Assembly: GCA_963678705.1 (NCBI GenBank)
Contig: OY783203.1
Coordinates: forward strand, 38,564,347 to 38,628,346
Source: Panorpa germanica
Taxonomy: Eukaryota; Arthropoda; Insecta; Mecoptera; Panorpidae
DNA: 64,000 bases
Reading direction: 5' to 3'
Position 1 is the stretch's first letter, and each line of letters begins with the position of its first letter. Below the pieces are notes generated by a model that saw only the letters and a list, made by a program, of their open reading frames with translations, did no database searches and had not been told where the DNA came from. The position numbers and the translations under genes were made by a program. Of this stretch, positions 1 to 10,485 are shown one piece after another.

Positions 1-683
1 ATTTCTTAAGTTGAAATCTCGTATAGAAAAATCATATATTTGCTAGTGGCAGTTGTGTTAACTCATAATCTATAAGAAGAAGAAGCAAACCATGTGAGTT
101 TTACTAGTAATAGGTTAAAAACTGACAGCGAATATTGTTAATGTACTACATATGTTACAAAATAAATTAGACATTATATTTAAAATTCTGTTTTAACAAG
201 CATCCATCAACAGCCTCTAATATATTCAAACAACCAACAACTCTTTTGTTATTTGTAGTTTTTATTTTATTTACTTCTATGAGACCTACCGATATAGTGA
301 CAGATATTAGGGGAAAGAATGAACGATAACAAAACCGCTAAGAAACTGATGGGTGTCCCGTGCATCCTTACTAGTGAATCAGGCACGTCAATTACGTGAA
401 GCTTTATATCAGATTGTAAACACTACAAGTTCCTGAAATACCAAAAGTCAAAAAGTTGGTAAATTAAGATAGAGCATACCATGGAGATAATTTTATTGAC
501 TTGTTGAAAACATGAAAGAACGAAATTAATAGAAACGTTATAAAATTATACCAATTTATAATTTAATTATTTCCGTATAAATTATAAGAGTTTATTATTT
601 TGTATTTAAATGAAGCGCAAGAAAAAAATTCTTATGAAAGGAAAATAAATATAATTAAATCAAATGAAAATATGAATATATAG
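1..683. other. unassigned AT-rich sequence
   Basis: No frame of note, no tRNA-like box and no inverted repeat that I could support. It is ordinary AT-rich noncoding DNA by eye. Confidence 0.5.
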
Positions 684-850
684 CTTGATCAGTGGCGTAT
701 TTAGGTTTCGAACATCAATTGTCCTGTTTCAAATAAATTGTATCCAGTTATAATTGGGCTTCGGTAAAATTAATTGTATCTAGTTATAACTGCCTTCCGA
801 GGTAGGTCCGTTCAAATTAAATCTGCGGGACGCCATGTTGAAAATAAGGA
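684..850. repeat. degraded DNA-transposon end with internal direct repeat
   Basis: The stretch opens with CAGTGGCGTATTTAGG, a start typical of hAT-type terminal repeats in insects. It then carries two near copies of AATTGTATCCAGTTATAA about 50 bp apart. Similar AATTGTATCC segments recur near 13270-13315 and 28233-28255. No matching right end or target duplication was found, so the family call is an inference. Confidence 0.3.
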
Positions 851-1419
851 TGTAATCAGTTTTATTTGTTTACCGTGAAAACTGTAACTCCTATAAAAAT
901 GTTGAATAAAGCTTTTTTGCAGATAATAATATTATCTACAACTTTTATAAATGACTTTTTGTTGTAACTTTTATAATAAAAAAGTTATAATTAAAAATAA
1001 ATTAAATTTTAAAGTAGAATAGTAGTACAGTTTGTTCATTACACCACTTAATTTTAGGTATATGGTGCTAAAGTATCGTACATATGAATTGTATTACAAA
1101 TAAAATATTAAACGCAATTAAAATTTACTAATGCGTTTAAAGTGAAGTTCATTAGCAGAAAAGTTACTCTTACTAAAGTTAGTATTCAAAATGATCTATT
1201 CGCTAATAACCAGTCCAGGAGGCCTTTAAACTACATAATCAATTAAACTTTACAAAATCCTTTATTATATTGTCCCAGGTGTATGTTTATATTCTTATAC
1301 TTTTTCATTCTTATATTCCTATCTGTTTGATACTAAAATTTATATGGTAACTGTTTTTGGTCAATGTTTTTGAAAATTGTCTTTTTCGTACAAAAAATTT
1401 TTTATTTGGGGGCATTAGA
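851..1419. other. unassigned AT-rich sequence
   Basis: Low-complexity A/T stretches with no supported gene or repeat end. It runs directly into the 9-bp minisatellite. Confidence 0.45.
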
Positions 1420-1668
1420 GTGCGTATAGTGCGTATAGTGCGTATAGTGCGTATAGTGCGTATAGTGCGTACAGTGCGTACAGTGCGAATAGTGCGAACA
1501 GTGCGAATAATGCGAATGGTGCAAATGGTGCAAATAGTGCGAATGGTGCGAATAGTGCGAACAGTAGCGAACAGTGCGAATAGTGCAAATAGTGCGAATA
1601 GTGCGAATAGTGCGAGTAGTGCGAAAAGTGCGAATAGTGCAAATAGTGCGAATAGTGCGTATAGTGCA
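1420..1668. repeat. 9-bp minisatellite (GTGCGTATA / GTGCGAATA)
   Basis: About 27 tandem copies of a 9-bp unit. The first six are mostly GTGCGTATA, then GTGCGTACA, and the rest mainly GTGCGAATA, so variants are ordered along the array as expected from unequal exchange or slippage. One unit near 1563 is 10 bp. Because the unit is a multiple of three, open frames run through on both strands and encode simple tripeptide repeats (RIV, NSA or ALF-like). I regard these as by-products, not genes. The array ends in a short palindrome around CAGTGTACGCACTG. Confidence 0.9.
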
Positions 1669-2001
1669 GTGTACGCACTGTACATTATTTACGTATATAT
1701 ACTTTATAACTCCAACGACTTAGTTTATATTTAAAGTTAAATCATTACAATTATAACTTTAATTAGTTTGGTTTCGTTTTATAACTTTATTTTAATTATA
1801 GATGTAAAAGTTGTCTTAATTTTCGTTCTAAAACATAAAAATATGAACAAATTTGAGTAAAAATAACTATAAAAATATGTTAATAAAGATAATCCATGTT
1901 TAATTTTAGTTTAATCTTGTCTTTGAGACTTATCTAATCAGTTAATATTAATAATTAATTCAAATTATTTATACATAAATAATTTCAAACCATAATAGGA
2001 G

Positions 2002-2231
2002 CTATCTATAAATTACGTCACACAAATTTCCTGTAAATTTGGCCGCTCTCTCGTTTCTGTCACATTTTGCGTAGTATTTAAAATAGTTTCTTAATAATTT
2101 TTTCACGAAATTTATTTTTTTGAACTATATTTTTTACACAACATGTGACATCACACCGCTTCAGACCCCTTGTTACATGTTGTCACAATTTCTTGACTCC
2201 CTTCGCGTATGACGTAATTTGTGGATCATAG
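2002..2231. mobile_element. miniature inverted-repeat element, ACGTCA family
   Basis: The left end reads CTATCTATAAATTACGTCAC and the right end, read backwards, CTATGATCCACAAATTACGT. These are imperfect terminal inverted repeats enclosing about 230 bp with no frame. Internal TGTCACA and ACATGTGACATCACA stretches match the arthropod-wide 'CCATAAATTACGTCACAC' repeat. Further copies or pieces lie at 23165, 33862, 61151 and 63805. The superfamily is not certain. Confidence 0.6.
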
Positions 2232-3300
2232 TGTCAACCAATGAATAAAATAATTACTGAAAATTTGAATGAACATCTTACACAGTTATGCTTTTCTTAC
2301 AATTGAAATACATTTAGTTCTCATTAAATAACCGTATATACTATGACTCATAATATCTTCACATGCATTGTTCAATGAACTGACAGACTGTTACTTTTTT
2401 CTGATTTTCTATTTATAAATAAATAATAAATAACAAACAGTGAAAAATTATCTACACTATGATACAAATACACTTACACTTACAAATACAAATACACTGA
2501 GAATAAGTTGAAACACAATAAAAACTGTTAAAAGAGATGACAGACAAAAGCATGAGAAAATAGAAAACGGAAAACGATCCCGTTTGTTACAACTGTGCAT
2601 TTTCTTGACAGCATGATGACAGTTTGAGTTTTCCATTTATACAAAATGATGTAAGAAAGAAAGAGAAACAATCAAAAGATAAAGAGAGAAAGAAAAGAAT
2701 AATAACAGATTTTTAGTGGTAAAGAAAAAGTTTTTAGGTTTGTTAAAATGATGAACACTTAAAAATATTATTTCACAAATGAATCGACATTTGTGTAAAC
2801 CCTTTTGTTTTCTTAAGTCTTTTTAATATACATAGTTGGTAAATGTTTTTTTGAGTCATTTAAAACTAAATTGTGAACATAAGATATTATTTGGTATCAG
2901 TGACGTAGTAGATTTTTATATCTTAATTTTTGTGTAACGTAGATCTATTTTGTTGAAACGGTAGATACGTTCCAAAGAAATCCGCGTTAGAAAAATCGTG
3001 TAATAAAAATACATTCTGCATAGGGTAAAACTGAGGATGTGTTCCACAACTATAAAAAATCGTGTAAGATTAAAAAGAGATCTATGTTTCGATCTAAAAA
3101 CCGTGCAAAAAGAAAATAATGAAACCCATAATATATAAATTCTACAAAATGTGTTTACAAATTTCATCCATATCCAAACTACATCTATTGTAGCACTCAG
3201 TACAAATATATATATCTACAACTTATATAAGTAGGTAATATTCGGAATTTCAGTATAGTTGACTATAAAAGTATCAATTAATCAATCACACTAAGAAAAA
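2232..3300. other. unassigned AT-rich sequence
   Basis: No gene seen. A CAGTGACGTAGTAG motif near 2898 resembles a hAT-type end but has no partner. An open frame of about 80 codons on the minus strand (2916-3167) has no recognisable motif and is likely chance. Confidence 0.45.
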
Positions 3301-3307
3301 ATTCTAC

Positions 3308-3415
3308 ACTGTGCGAGTGAACGAGAATATTGATACTTCGCGCTGACTGCTGTGGCTTTGGGTTCAATCCCCGGAACAGAATAATATTTTCTGGGTTTGG
3401 TTGGTATCAAAATTT
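3308..3415 (+). mobile_element. tRNA-derived SINE, head fragment
   Basis: It contains GAGAATATTGATACTTCGCG, then the B-box-like GGGTTCAATCCCCGG, then TATTTTCTGGGTTTGGTTG. This is the 5' part of the window's main SINE family, plus orientation, without the tail. Confidence 0.65.
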
Positions 3416-3764
3416 GGAACCACTGAAAAATATGAAATGAAATATGAAATAATTGAATGCAGGTATAAAAATATTAACAGAAAATAAAAATTTGATTTTC
3501 AACACGCTATATGCTTTTAAATAATTAACTAAAATAATTAAAATATACTAATTAATGATCTGTTTATAAACAAAGCTTGAACATTTATTTGACACCTAAA
3601 ATTTATATGGTTTAAATAGCTCAATCGTGTGCAAAGTTATTAACGTTTTTATATTTGAAAACATGGAGTGCTAGTATAAATTTGCAAATCGATTGTCATT
3701 TTAGTACACTGTTGCCATCTATATAACCATCTCTATATCTATATAACCATAAAGTAATGTTTCA

Positions 3765-3905
3765 CCTTATCATATACTTATTATGCAGCGGTATAGCACA
3801 CACATATGAGGCCACAACATCACAAAAACTGGTAACATAGTAGAGGACATAGTAGTGTTTGTGATGGAACATAGCATCAACGGCGAACGTTAAATAAATT
3901 AAATT
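3765..3905 (+). mobile_element. tRNA-derived SINE, tail fragment
   Basis: It reads CTTATTATGCAGCGGTAT, then ACACATATGAGGCCACAACA, then GACATAGTAG, and ends GAACGTTAAATAAATTAAAT. This is the 3' half of the same SINE family seen at 20265 and, reversed, at 13591. Confidence 0.65.
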
Positions 3906-4361
3906 AAAAAAAATATTTAAAAAAATCTCAGATAGAGCTAACTTCTTAAGTAACGCCACTGTCTCAAAATAACATCATGAGATATCAAAACTCAGAAGTT
4001 GTTCCCTATTTATAGAACAGTGAAGTGTAATAGAACCAGGTAGTGTTTTTAAAGAACAATTTCTGAAGCGGATGGTCTTAATATCCAGTTGGTTTAAAGT
4101 CTCGAGATATATCAACGGTAGTTACAGAAAGTTATATATTAAAAACTTTTTTCATTAAAACTGTGAAATTATATTAAATTAACAAGAACTTTTATGTTTT
4201 CTTTTATAATTGCCATTTTTAAATAAAATCTGAATAAATTTCACCTGTGCTGCTAAAAGATCGCTATAAAAAATATATGTATATAGAGAACCAAAATTAC
4301 ACATTAATTCATTCAAATTATTCTAGTAGAATGAGCATGAAAATTTTAGAAATAAGTTATA

Positions 4362-4706
4362 CTAGGTGTGTTCAAAAAGTAACGAGAATTTATTACGTCA
4401 CACACAAGGAGGTGGGGGAGGGGGAGTGGTTAGAAGCTTTGTGACGTCATATGCAATCTAAAATATATATAGTAGTAAACATCGGGGAAAAGATTGACAA
4501 TGAAAAATGATGTAAAGTAAGTGAGAACCCAAAAACTGTATGTTTTCAAAATGTATATAAAAATCTTATTTTCCGTAAGTTTTTACCGCACTGTAGTGAA
4601 TTACTATGCCAAATATGAGTAAGATTCGTCAATTAGTTTGTTTGAATCAGTCCACTCAGATTTTAATCCTCTACAAAGTTCCGTTACTTTTTGAACACAT
4701 CTCCTC
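4362..4706. mobile_element. mariner-like miniature element
   Basis: The left end contains GTGTGTTCAAAAAGTAACGA and the right end, reversed, ATGTGTTCAAAAAGTAACGG. Both are flanked by TA, the Tc1/mariner target. The roughly 345-bp interior has no transposase frame. Next to the left repeat lies ATTTATTACGTCACACACAA followed by a G-rich run and TTTGTGACGTCAT, which is the ACGTCA repeat. The element is either a composite or carries that repeat as an internal part. Confidence 0.6.
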
Positions 4707-5157
4707 TATGATATTGACCTCAGAAAGGTCAATATCTTGAAAATAGAAGACAACATAAAGCACAGAAGCTAAGGGATAATCCTTATATTAGGCTCTGGAA
4801 TAATTCCTTTAAATCTTCGTGATCTTCTATTGCTTCACAGTAGATTAAGCTTAAAGTATTTCCACAAGAGCTGCTTGAAACCTTTCTTGTCATCAAATCT
4901 TATCACTGATTTATCAGTCAGCTCAATTAAATTCCTCCAGCACATTTACGAAGGATACAAATAAGGAATTAGAGACTAAAGAATCCTGTTATTAAACCTT
5001 AGATTACTAAACATTTGTCTGATGTCTACCGACATCTGCAAAGGATGTTTATATTATAGATGCAGTGTTAGAATTAGAACGGCCCGCGAAATTTAAGAGG
5101 TGACAAAAATGCACTTCTATATTCAAGAAATCTCTACGATATCTATCCATATATAGA
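4707..5157. other. unassigned sequence
   Basis: No frame or repeat end recognised. It borders the oligo-T that marks the 3' end of a reversed LINE fragment. Confidence 0.4.
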
Positions 5158-5540
5158 TTTTTTTTTTTAATATTTATTTTTCAGTGCATCAACTATTGGT
5201 AGTTATTAGCACTTTAAATCAATATAACATTTTTTTATATATATTTTTCTTATAACATATAACTTATACACTATATAATAATTCTATTTTCTATGAATTA
5301 GCTTCTTTCCTTATTCCATTTCAAATGACTCCATTGGTGCTTTATCAATCACCTCCTCATTCAACGTTCACGATCCTCATTCCTCTACCTATTTCAGCAT
5401 CTCGATATGACACAGGAATCGCCTTAACTATGATGTTCCCATTTCCATCCAATCTCTTCTAAAGCTGTTCTTTTTTCTTCTTCTTTCCTTTTCTTTTCGT
5501 TTTTAATTTTCGTTCTCGAATTTTCTTTTTTGTGATCATT
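5158..5540 (-). mobile_element. LINE 3' end (5'-truncated, Jockey/I-type tail)
   Basis: Read on the minus strand the segment ends with a short oligo-A after CCAATAGTTGATGCACTGAA and AAATAAATATT. The same 3' untranslated sequence recurs at 45474-45743 and partly at 37325 and 40715, so it is a retroposon family with a conserved tail. Upstream on this strand is a short open stretch rich in K, E and R that ends near 5435 and may be the end of the coding part. No target duplication was found. Confidence 0.6.
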
Positions 5541-5547
5541 TTTTTTA

Positions 5548-5662
5548 CCAATTAAATCTTATTTTATCAAACCCAGAAAATATAACTCTGGCCCGGGGAT
5601 CCAACCCGAGAACACAGTAGTCGGAGTCAAGCATCAATGCTCTTGCCCAACTCTGTCGTTCC
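5548..5662 (-). mobile_element. tRNA-derived SINE, head, reversed
   Basis: Plus-strand text CAAACCCAGAAAATATAACT, then CCCGGGGATCCAACCCGAGA, then CAAGCATCAATGCTCTTGCC. The reverse complement gives the family head with an intact B-box-like region. It abuts a hAT-like end at 5670. Confidence 0.7.
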
Positions 5663-5669
5663 ATACCTA

Positions 5670-5969
5670 CGGTGACGTAGCGTGCCTTAGAGGGGCCCTG
5701 TATCAAAATTTGTTGAGGGGCCCAAATGATGGGTAAAGATTTTTCAGAAAAGGAACAAAAACGCACTATTGAATTAAAATAATTATATATCGATTATACG
5801 TTGTAACTTACCATTAATACTCCTAGGAACTAAACTAAGTACGGCCTAAGAGTTTAAGTGAGATTGTGGATAACATTTTACGAATTTTTGCTTACACACG
5901 TTTGGGGCCACTGCAGCCTGGAGGTCCCGTATTATTGATACGGCTGATACCGCGGTAGCTACGCCGCTG
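5670..5969. mobile_element. hAT-like nonautonomous element
   Basis: The left end reads CGGTGACGTAGCGTGCC and the right end, reversed, CAGCGGCGTAGCTACCGCGG. Both are variants of the common insect hAT start CAGTGGCGTAGC. GGGGCCC-rich subterminal parts occur at both ends. There is no transposase. The 8-bp flanks (CATACCTA and TATAGTAT) do not match, so the exact ends or its integrity are uncertain. Confidence 0.45.
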
Positions 5970-6165
5970 TATAGTATGCATAGAGTTGCAAATGAATCAT
6001 TAAACAGATACAGATATATCTTGTTTCTTTCTCTGTGATATTCTGGTGAAATAAATGTAGAATTTTATCTCTACTAAAATAAATATTTTCAAATGTAAAA
6101 GAAACAACAACTATATCTCCTTGAAGTGTATGATGATGAAAAGAGAAGAAATATTTTTATGAAAA

Positions 6166-6276
6166 AATGCTGATAATTTTTCTTTCATAGGTGATATCTA
6201 TCTGAAGTCTAAGTGAAATAGAGTTGATTTTTTGACTGGAACTTCACCTAGCGATTTCACAAAAATATTTACTGGG
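6166..6276. mobile_element. CCCAGTAAA miniature element, short variant
   Basis: The segment AGGTGATATCTATCTGAAGT through TTCACAAAAATATTTACTGGG has a near copy at 20906-21023. The terminal ATTTACTGGG is the same end as the 253-bp CCCAGTAAACA elements at 38898 and 47137, but the interior differs. No clear left end was found. Confidence 0.5.
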
Positions 6277-6321
6277 TAACAATCTTCAACAGTCTTGACT
6301 TTAAGTACGTGTAACCTTAAA

Positions 6322-6402
6322 AGTTAGTCCCACATATTAAGTTTTAGTTTTTATTTTATATTTTAACCTTAAACGTAAGTTTCAGCAAATTTTATTAAAA
6401 AA
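6322..6402. repeat. relic of ATTCCCAC inverted-repeat family
   Basis: AGTCCCACATATTAAGTTTT followed by TTTTAACCTTAAACGTAAGTT aligns with the left arm of the 63232-63469 element. Only one arm is visible. Confidence 0.35.
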
Positions 6403-7054
6403 TATATTAATATATATAAATACGCACTAAATTAAACCTAGAACAGTAGATGGGAATGTCGTTTTACTGTATTTTATGTGCATGTCGAGATATTCTTTCT
6501 TCTTCCACTGTGACCGAGGGAACCAAAAGATGGACACACGTCTTGGCCTAAATATATACAACGATGAATAATGCAACACTAGAAACTAATAAATTGACTG
6601 GTAAAATATTGGTCTACTCGACTCGTATGTTTTATGTCCATACATCTGATGTGATTCATCAAATTTACCAGAGTTGGTTTATGAAACATTTATGATGATT
6701 CACTGTTTTTAGAAGTCGAAAAAAATAATGATTCTAATCTTCAAATAAATCAGAGAGATGACTGATATCTTGCTTTGTGATAGAATTTAGAAATAGAAAT
6801 ATATTTGCAAATATTATACTATCAAGACCCTATATTTTTTAGATGACTAAAGAAGTTGCATACGTCATTGACATGTGCGTCCGCAGGAAATTTTCCAAAC
6901 AGGGGCAAAGTGAATATTTTAATAAACAGTGTGTTCAGTGAAATTAAATTCTATTTGTAATAAGAGAGTTACATAAGTATTTCGGATGTCTCAAATAAAT
7001 ACGTGTGTTTTTCTTTTCTATTTACGTTTCCTGTTATTGATTATACAGGGTATT
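6403..7054. other. unassigned AT-rich sequence
   Basis: No gene or element boundary recognised. It is noncoding by eye. Confidence 0.4.
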
Positions 7055-7216
7055 TTAACAAGGGCGGTCATTTTATGGATGTTTCAACAAGAGCGATCAT
7101 TTTATGGATGTTTCAAAAAGAACGGTCATTTTATGGATGTTTTAACAAGAGCGATCAATATATGGATATTTCAACAAGAGCGGTCATTTTATGGATATTT
7201 CAATAAGAGCGTTCAC
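7055..7216. repeat. 29-bp tandem repeat, about 5.6 copies
   Basis: The unit is close to TCAACAAGAGCGGTCATTTT followed by ATGGATGTT. Unit starts fall at 7055, 7084, 7113, 7142, 7171 and 7200 (partial), with a few substitutions between units. Because 29 is not a multiple of three, successive units are read in different frames. The open frame across it (6986-7249) is an artefact of missing stops. Confidence 0.85.
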
Positions 7217-7217
7217 C

Positions 7218-7338
7218 GACAACGATACCGCTGCCTGATAAGTTTATGATTATGTATGTATATAATCAATTTAACTTGCTAAGAAACAAACCCAGAAAAT
7301 ATCCGAGGATCAAACCCACGACACAGCAGTGTCGTCTA
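7218..7338 (-). mobile_element. tRNA-derived SINE fragment, reversed
   Basis: It contains ACCGCTGCCTGATAAGTTTA and ACAAACCCAGAAAATAT, then a damaged B-box region (GAGGATCAAACCCACG). It lies directly after the 29-bp array. Confidence 0.6.
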
Positions 7339-7488
7339 ATAAAAAAAAATTCAAAACTAAAATACTGCAAGAAACATATATTCTGTTCTGTGACTACAAT
7401 ATATAATTAAAAGATTAAACTACAAAATTAAAAGTAAAACTTTAAATTAAAACAAAAGGATGGAATGATTCTTTACATTTACAGACTT

Positions 7489-7712
7489 TATCGGTTATAT
7501 AGTTCATTAGTGAGACATTTCAGAAAAATCAAAATGCGAGTTTAAATTCTAGTAATATGTAAAGGATACATTGTTCTTTACCTGATTCATTACTGAGATA
7601 ACTTATAAATGTTACCAAACCATATGAAACTATAGACAGACTTGTCGAATACCGGTGGAATGCGTACAACTCGAATATTGATTTCGTCGTTATTTCAAAA
7701 TTCAATCTTTAG
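7489..7712 (+). repeat. dispersed repeat, 'TTAGTGAGACAT' family, copy 1
   Basis: It starts near TATCGGTTATATAGTTCATT, continues AGTGAGACATTTCAGAAAAA, and ends CAACTCGAATATTGATTTCG then TCGTTATTTCAAA. Copy 2 is at 17285-17492. A rearranged copy at 24845-24965 has the right part inverted. No coding potential; family unknown. Confidence 0.5.
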
Positions 7713-8175
7713 AGATGATTGAATAATGAACGGGATCATCTACATACAGACAGACTTATGTTACAATTTTTTTTATAAAACTAACACAATAAAACATTAA
7801 ATATAGAACAGTGCGGACACGCCATTATACGCGTCTATAGTGTCTACGTTAAAACGTTCAAACAAACAGACAAAAATATAATATCTTTTCACAAAAACAA
7901 ATACATATTATTCTTCTATTTAAGTATAATTTGAAGAGTACAATTATTATTTACGTGCAAATATACTTCCTTATAATCTTTCATAAAGGATACAAACCAC
8001 AATAACAAACCCATGGGTGTGAACTTAAAATCCCAGAACCAAACTCCATAATTCAACAACTAACCCTATTTTCTTTCCCACCCCTTTTACGTCACGACCA
8101 CCATCACTCTCCCAAAACTCTACAAACCATGAATTCTTTCATACACTAACTAACCCATAGAATATGTAGCAAAAC
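7713..8175. other. unassigned sequence
   Basis: No supported gene or repeat. It is slightly C-rich around 8040-8130. Confidence 0.4.
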
Positions 8176-8866
8176 CAGGGGCGTCTTGAAAGTGTACTAG
8201 GCCCGTAAGAGAAAAAAATTCAAAATTCAAAAATTTTATTTGTTGAAAAAAATATATTTTTTTAGTTAATTTATATGAAAAATTATTTATTATTGAACAG
8301 GTTAAATAGTTCAATTTGAAAATAGAATTTAAATTTGAAATAAAAATACGAATTACTTTGTTGGATTCAAATAGTACACACTAAAAAGACGTCGCTTTGC
8401 GGTGGGGATTTCTATACTCTAGTTATAATATAAAACGCAGTATAAATTAAATTATTACTGGTTTATTCAACACAGTTTGACAACAACACAAGTTTGACTT
8501 GGCGTACTGTCGTATCGGTACGTGGTATGTATGTATTGTGACACAACTCATACAAAAAACACAGATGTCGACTTGTTTTGAGAGTTCTAACTGCTCAACC
8601 AAGCAGGCGATTCACACCCAAAGTTGCCGTCGCTTAAATACGCTTGCAGTGTGCAACATGCCTTAAGAGAAATGGTTTATCTTTCAATGGACTTTTTTCG
8701 AAAATTAAGATCCTCCAAAAAAATGTTTTTTTATGGACATATGTTACTTTTGTAAATTATTTCAGCTAGTTGAAAAAGAATAACCAGCGGAATGTCTACC
8801 AGGCCACTCTGGTAGTTCGGCCCTGATAAATTCTACCCTCTCTTACCTCCCCTCTCAATAGGCTTG
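8176..8866. mobile_element. hAT-like nonautonomous element
   Basis: The left end is CAGGGGCGTCTTGAAAGTGT. The 8 bases before it, AGCAAAAC, recur exactly at 8867-8874. That makes a 691-bp insertion with CA...TG ends and a perfect 8-bp target duplication the simplest reading. An alternative right end at 8825 (reversed CAGGGCCGAACTACC) looks more hAT-like but has no matching flank. A related terminal segment lies reversed at 26760-26893. No transposase frame is present. Confidence 0.45.
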
Positions 8867-9300
8867 AGCAAAACACACAAAAAAGCCGCGATATCCGCGA
8901 CATCGCGACACTACGAGCAACAGCATAACAACGTAACAGCGCACCAATGGATGGTCCCTCAAAGTCCTCGGGGATGTCCAATTAACGTCAGTTTGTCACA
9001 CGTTTTGTACACATTCGTGGTATCTAGTATGTACAAAACACACAACTGTATTTTGCCGTGAACTTCCTTGTCCGTTAACCCCTTCAACAACCTTCCATCC
9101 CTCCTTCTAACCCCACGGCCTTGTCAAATGAATATAGCATACAATTTATTTACGTTTGATTTAATGTGTTAATCTTGATAATATCATTTTTGCTCGAATT
9201 TACTTTATTGTTCTAATGAATTAGTTATAGAATTTCAGTCGTCTATATTACAATGATTAATTAACTAATATATAACCTGCTAAACAAAAAATAAAATCTC
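8867..9300. other. moderately GC-richer unassigned stretch
   Basis: Around 8880-9110 the sequence is richer in C and has CGCGACATCGCGACA-like text, but no convincing protein or RNA gene. Short frames on both strands have no recognised domain. Confidence 0.35.
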
Positions 9301-9423
9301 ATGTCTATATCTTATGTATGTAACAAGAAATGTAATTTTATATCAACAGAAAAACGCAATATTTTCTCAAAAATTGGTAATATTTTTATTTTAATTAAAA
9401 GTACAAACACCAAGAACAAGTTT

Positions 9424-9790
9424 CACACCAGAGAGACAATTTTGAAAACAGTTTTGTTGTCAAAAAACAAAACAAAAACGTATTCTTTTTTTTCAAAACA
9501 GTTCTGTTTTTCGAAAACAGACTGGTTTTGCTTTTAGCGTTTTTCTATGTGTCCCATAAAAATTATAAACATAATAAACAAGCGCAAATTTTCACAAAAA
9601 ACAAAACTGCGTGTTCAAACCAAAGAGACTAAACAACAAATATGTTTTCCTTGATCTTATAGACTCCAGATGAGAATGTGTTTTGTTTACTAAAACAGCA
9701 ACAAAAGACAAAAATGTTTTAAGAATTGTCTCTTTTTGTTGAGAGAAACAAGTTTTTGTTCGTGTTTTATTGAACCATATCTCTGGCGTG
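9424..9790 (+). mobile_element. miniature element with CACACCAGAGA inverted ends, copy 1
   Basis: The left end is CACACCAGAGAGACA and the right end, reversed, CACGCCAGAGATA. The interior is rich in AAAACA and holds CCCATAAAAATTATAAACAT and AAACAGCAACAAAAGACAAA. The whole segment recurs in the opposite orientation at 26106-26485. The CCAGAGA ends resemble hAT miniatures, but no target duplication was seen. Confidence 0.7.
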
Positions 9791-9861
9791 CAACCTGCAT
9801 AAGGATATCTGCCAAATGTCACCACAATATTAATATAAAATCCAAACAGAAATTTCAGTTT

Positions 9862-10030
9862 TGTCGTTTGAACTAACTCTGCATATGACGTCACAAAAGA
9901 AATAAGTAATCGATGGAGATTATTCTACTATTTGCGCAGTGTGATATTATAACTTCCTTTTAATAAGGGATTAAAAATGACTATTTAAATTAGTAATATC
10001 TCCAAGAATATTGCGACTTATTATAAAATA
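9862..10030 (+). repeat. dispersed repeat, 'GACGTCACAAAAGAAATAAG' family, copy 1
   Basis: TGACGTCACAAAAGAAATAA then GTAATCGA, followed by AAATGACTATTTAAATTAGT, matches in order the segment at 35010-35325. The latter part matches 50051-50200 reversed. This suggests a noncoding element more than 150 bp long with three copies here. Confidence 0.5.
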
Positions 10031-10237
10031 ATTGAACATTTGAGTTCCTAATAGGCAGCATTATCAATGCATACTATAATATACATATTTATAGAAGTAA
10101 AATTATGGTTCAAAAGTTCATTTATCACATATTTCTCTGTTTCTGCTATTCCTCAATGAACTGATATCCACATGATTTTTATTTTATTCTTTTTGACAAT
10201 AAATTGAAGTGTATAACTTCTTAATTTTACATATTAT

Positions 10238-10378
10238 TAAGTGTCCATGATATATGTGAACCCTACCGCTGCCTAATAATTGTATGATTATATTTTGTTT
10301 AGCACTGCTTCGGGAATAAAACCCATAAGTGCGGCAGCCTGGCGTCAATACCTTAACGAATACGACCACTTGCTGTAA
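10238..10378 (-). mobile_element. tRNA-derived SINE, reversed, diverged
   Basis: ATGATATATGTGAACCCTAC, CGCTGCCTAATAATTGTATG and AGCACTGCTTCGGGAATAAA follow the order of the reversed SINE. The B-box region is decayed. Confidence 0.5.
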
Positions 10379-10485
10379 ATAATAAATTAGATAAAAGAAA
10401 AAATAAATTATTAGGATGATAAAAGAAATTAATTTCAATTTCAATTCAATTTCAATGTTTTTATACAAAAAAATTAAACGACAAC

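Noticed and set aside
1420-1668. CRISPR array
   Set aside because: 9-bp units without spacers in a eukaryotic context; a minisatellite explains it.
1311-1734. Long open frames of 124 and 125 codons across the 9-bp array
   Set aside because: They exist on both strands only because the unit is a multiple of three and lacks stops in most frames; the translations are simple tripeptide repeats.
6986-7249. 87-codon frame over the 29-bp tandem repeat
   Set aside because: The repeated peptide segments arise from the repeat unit read in shifting frames, and the frame runs into a SINE.
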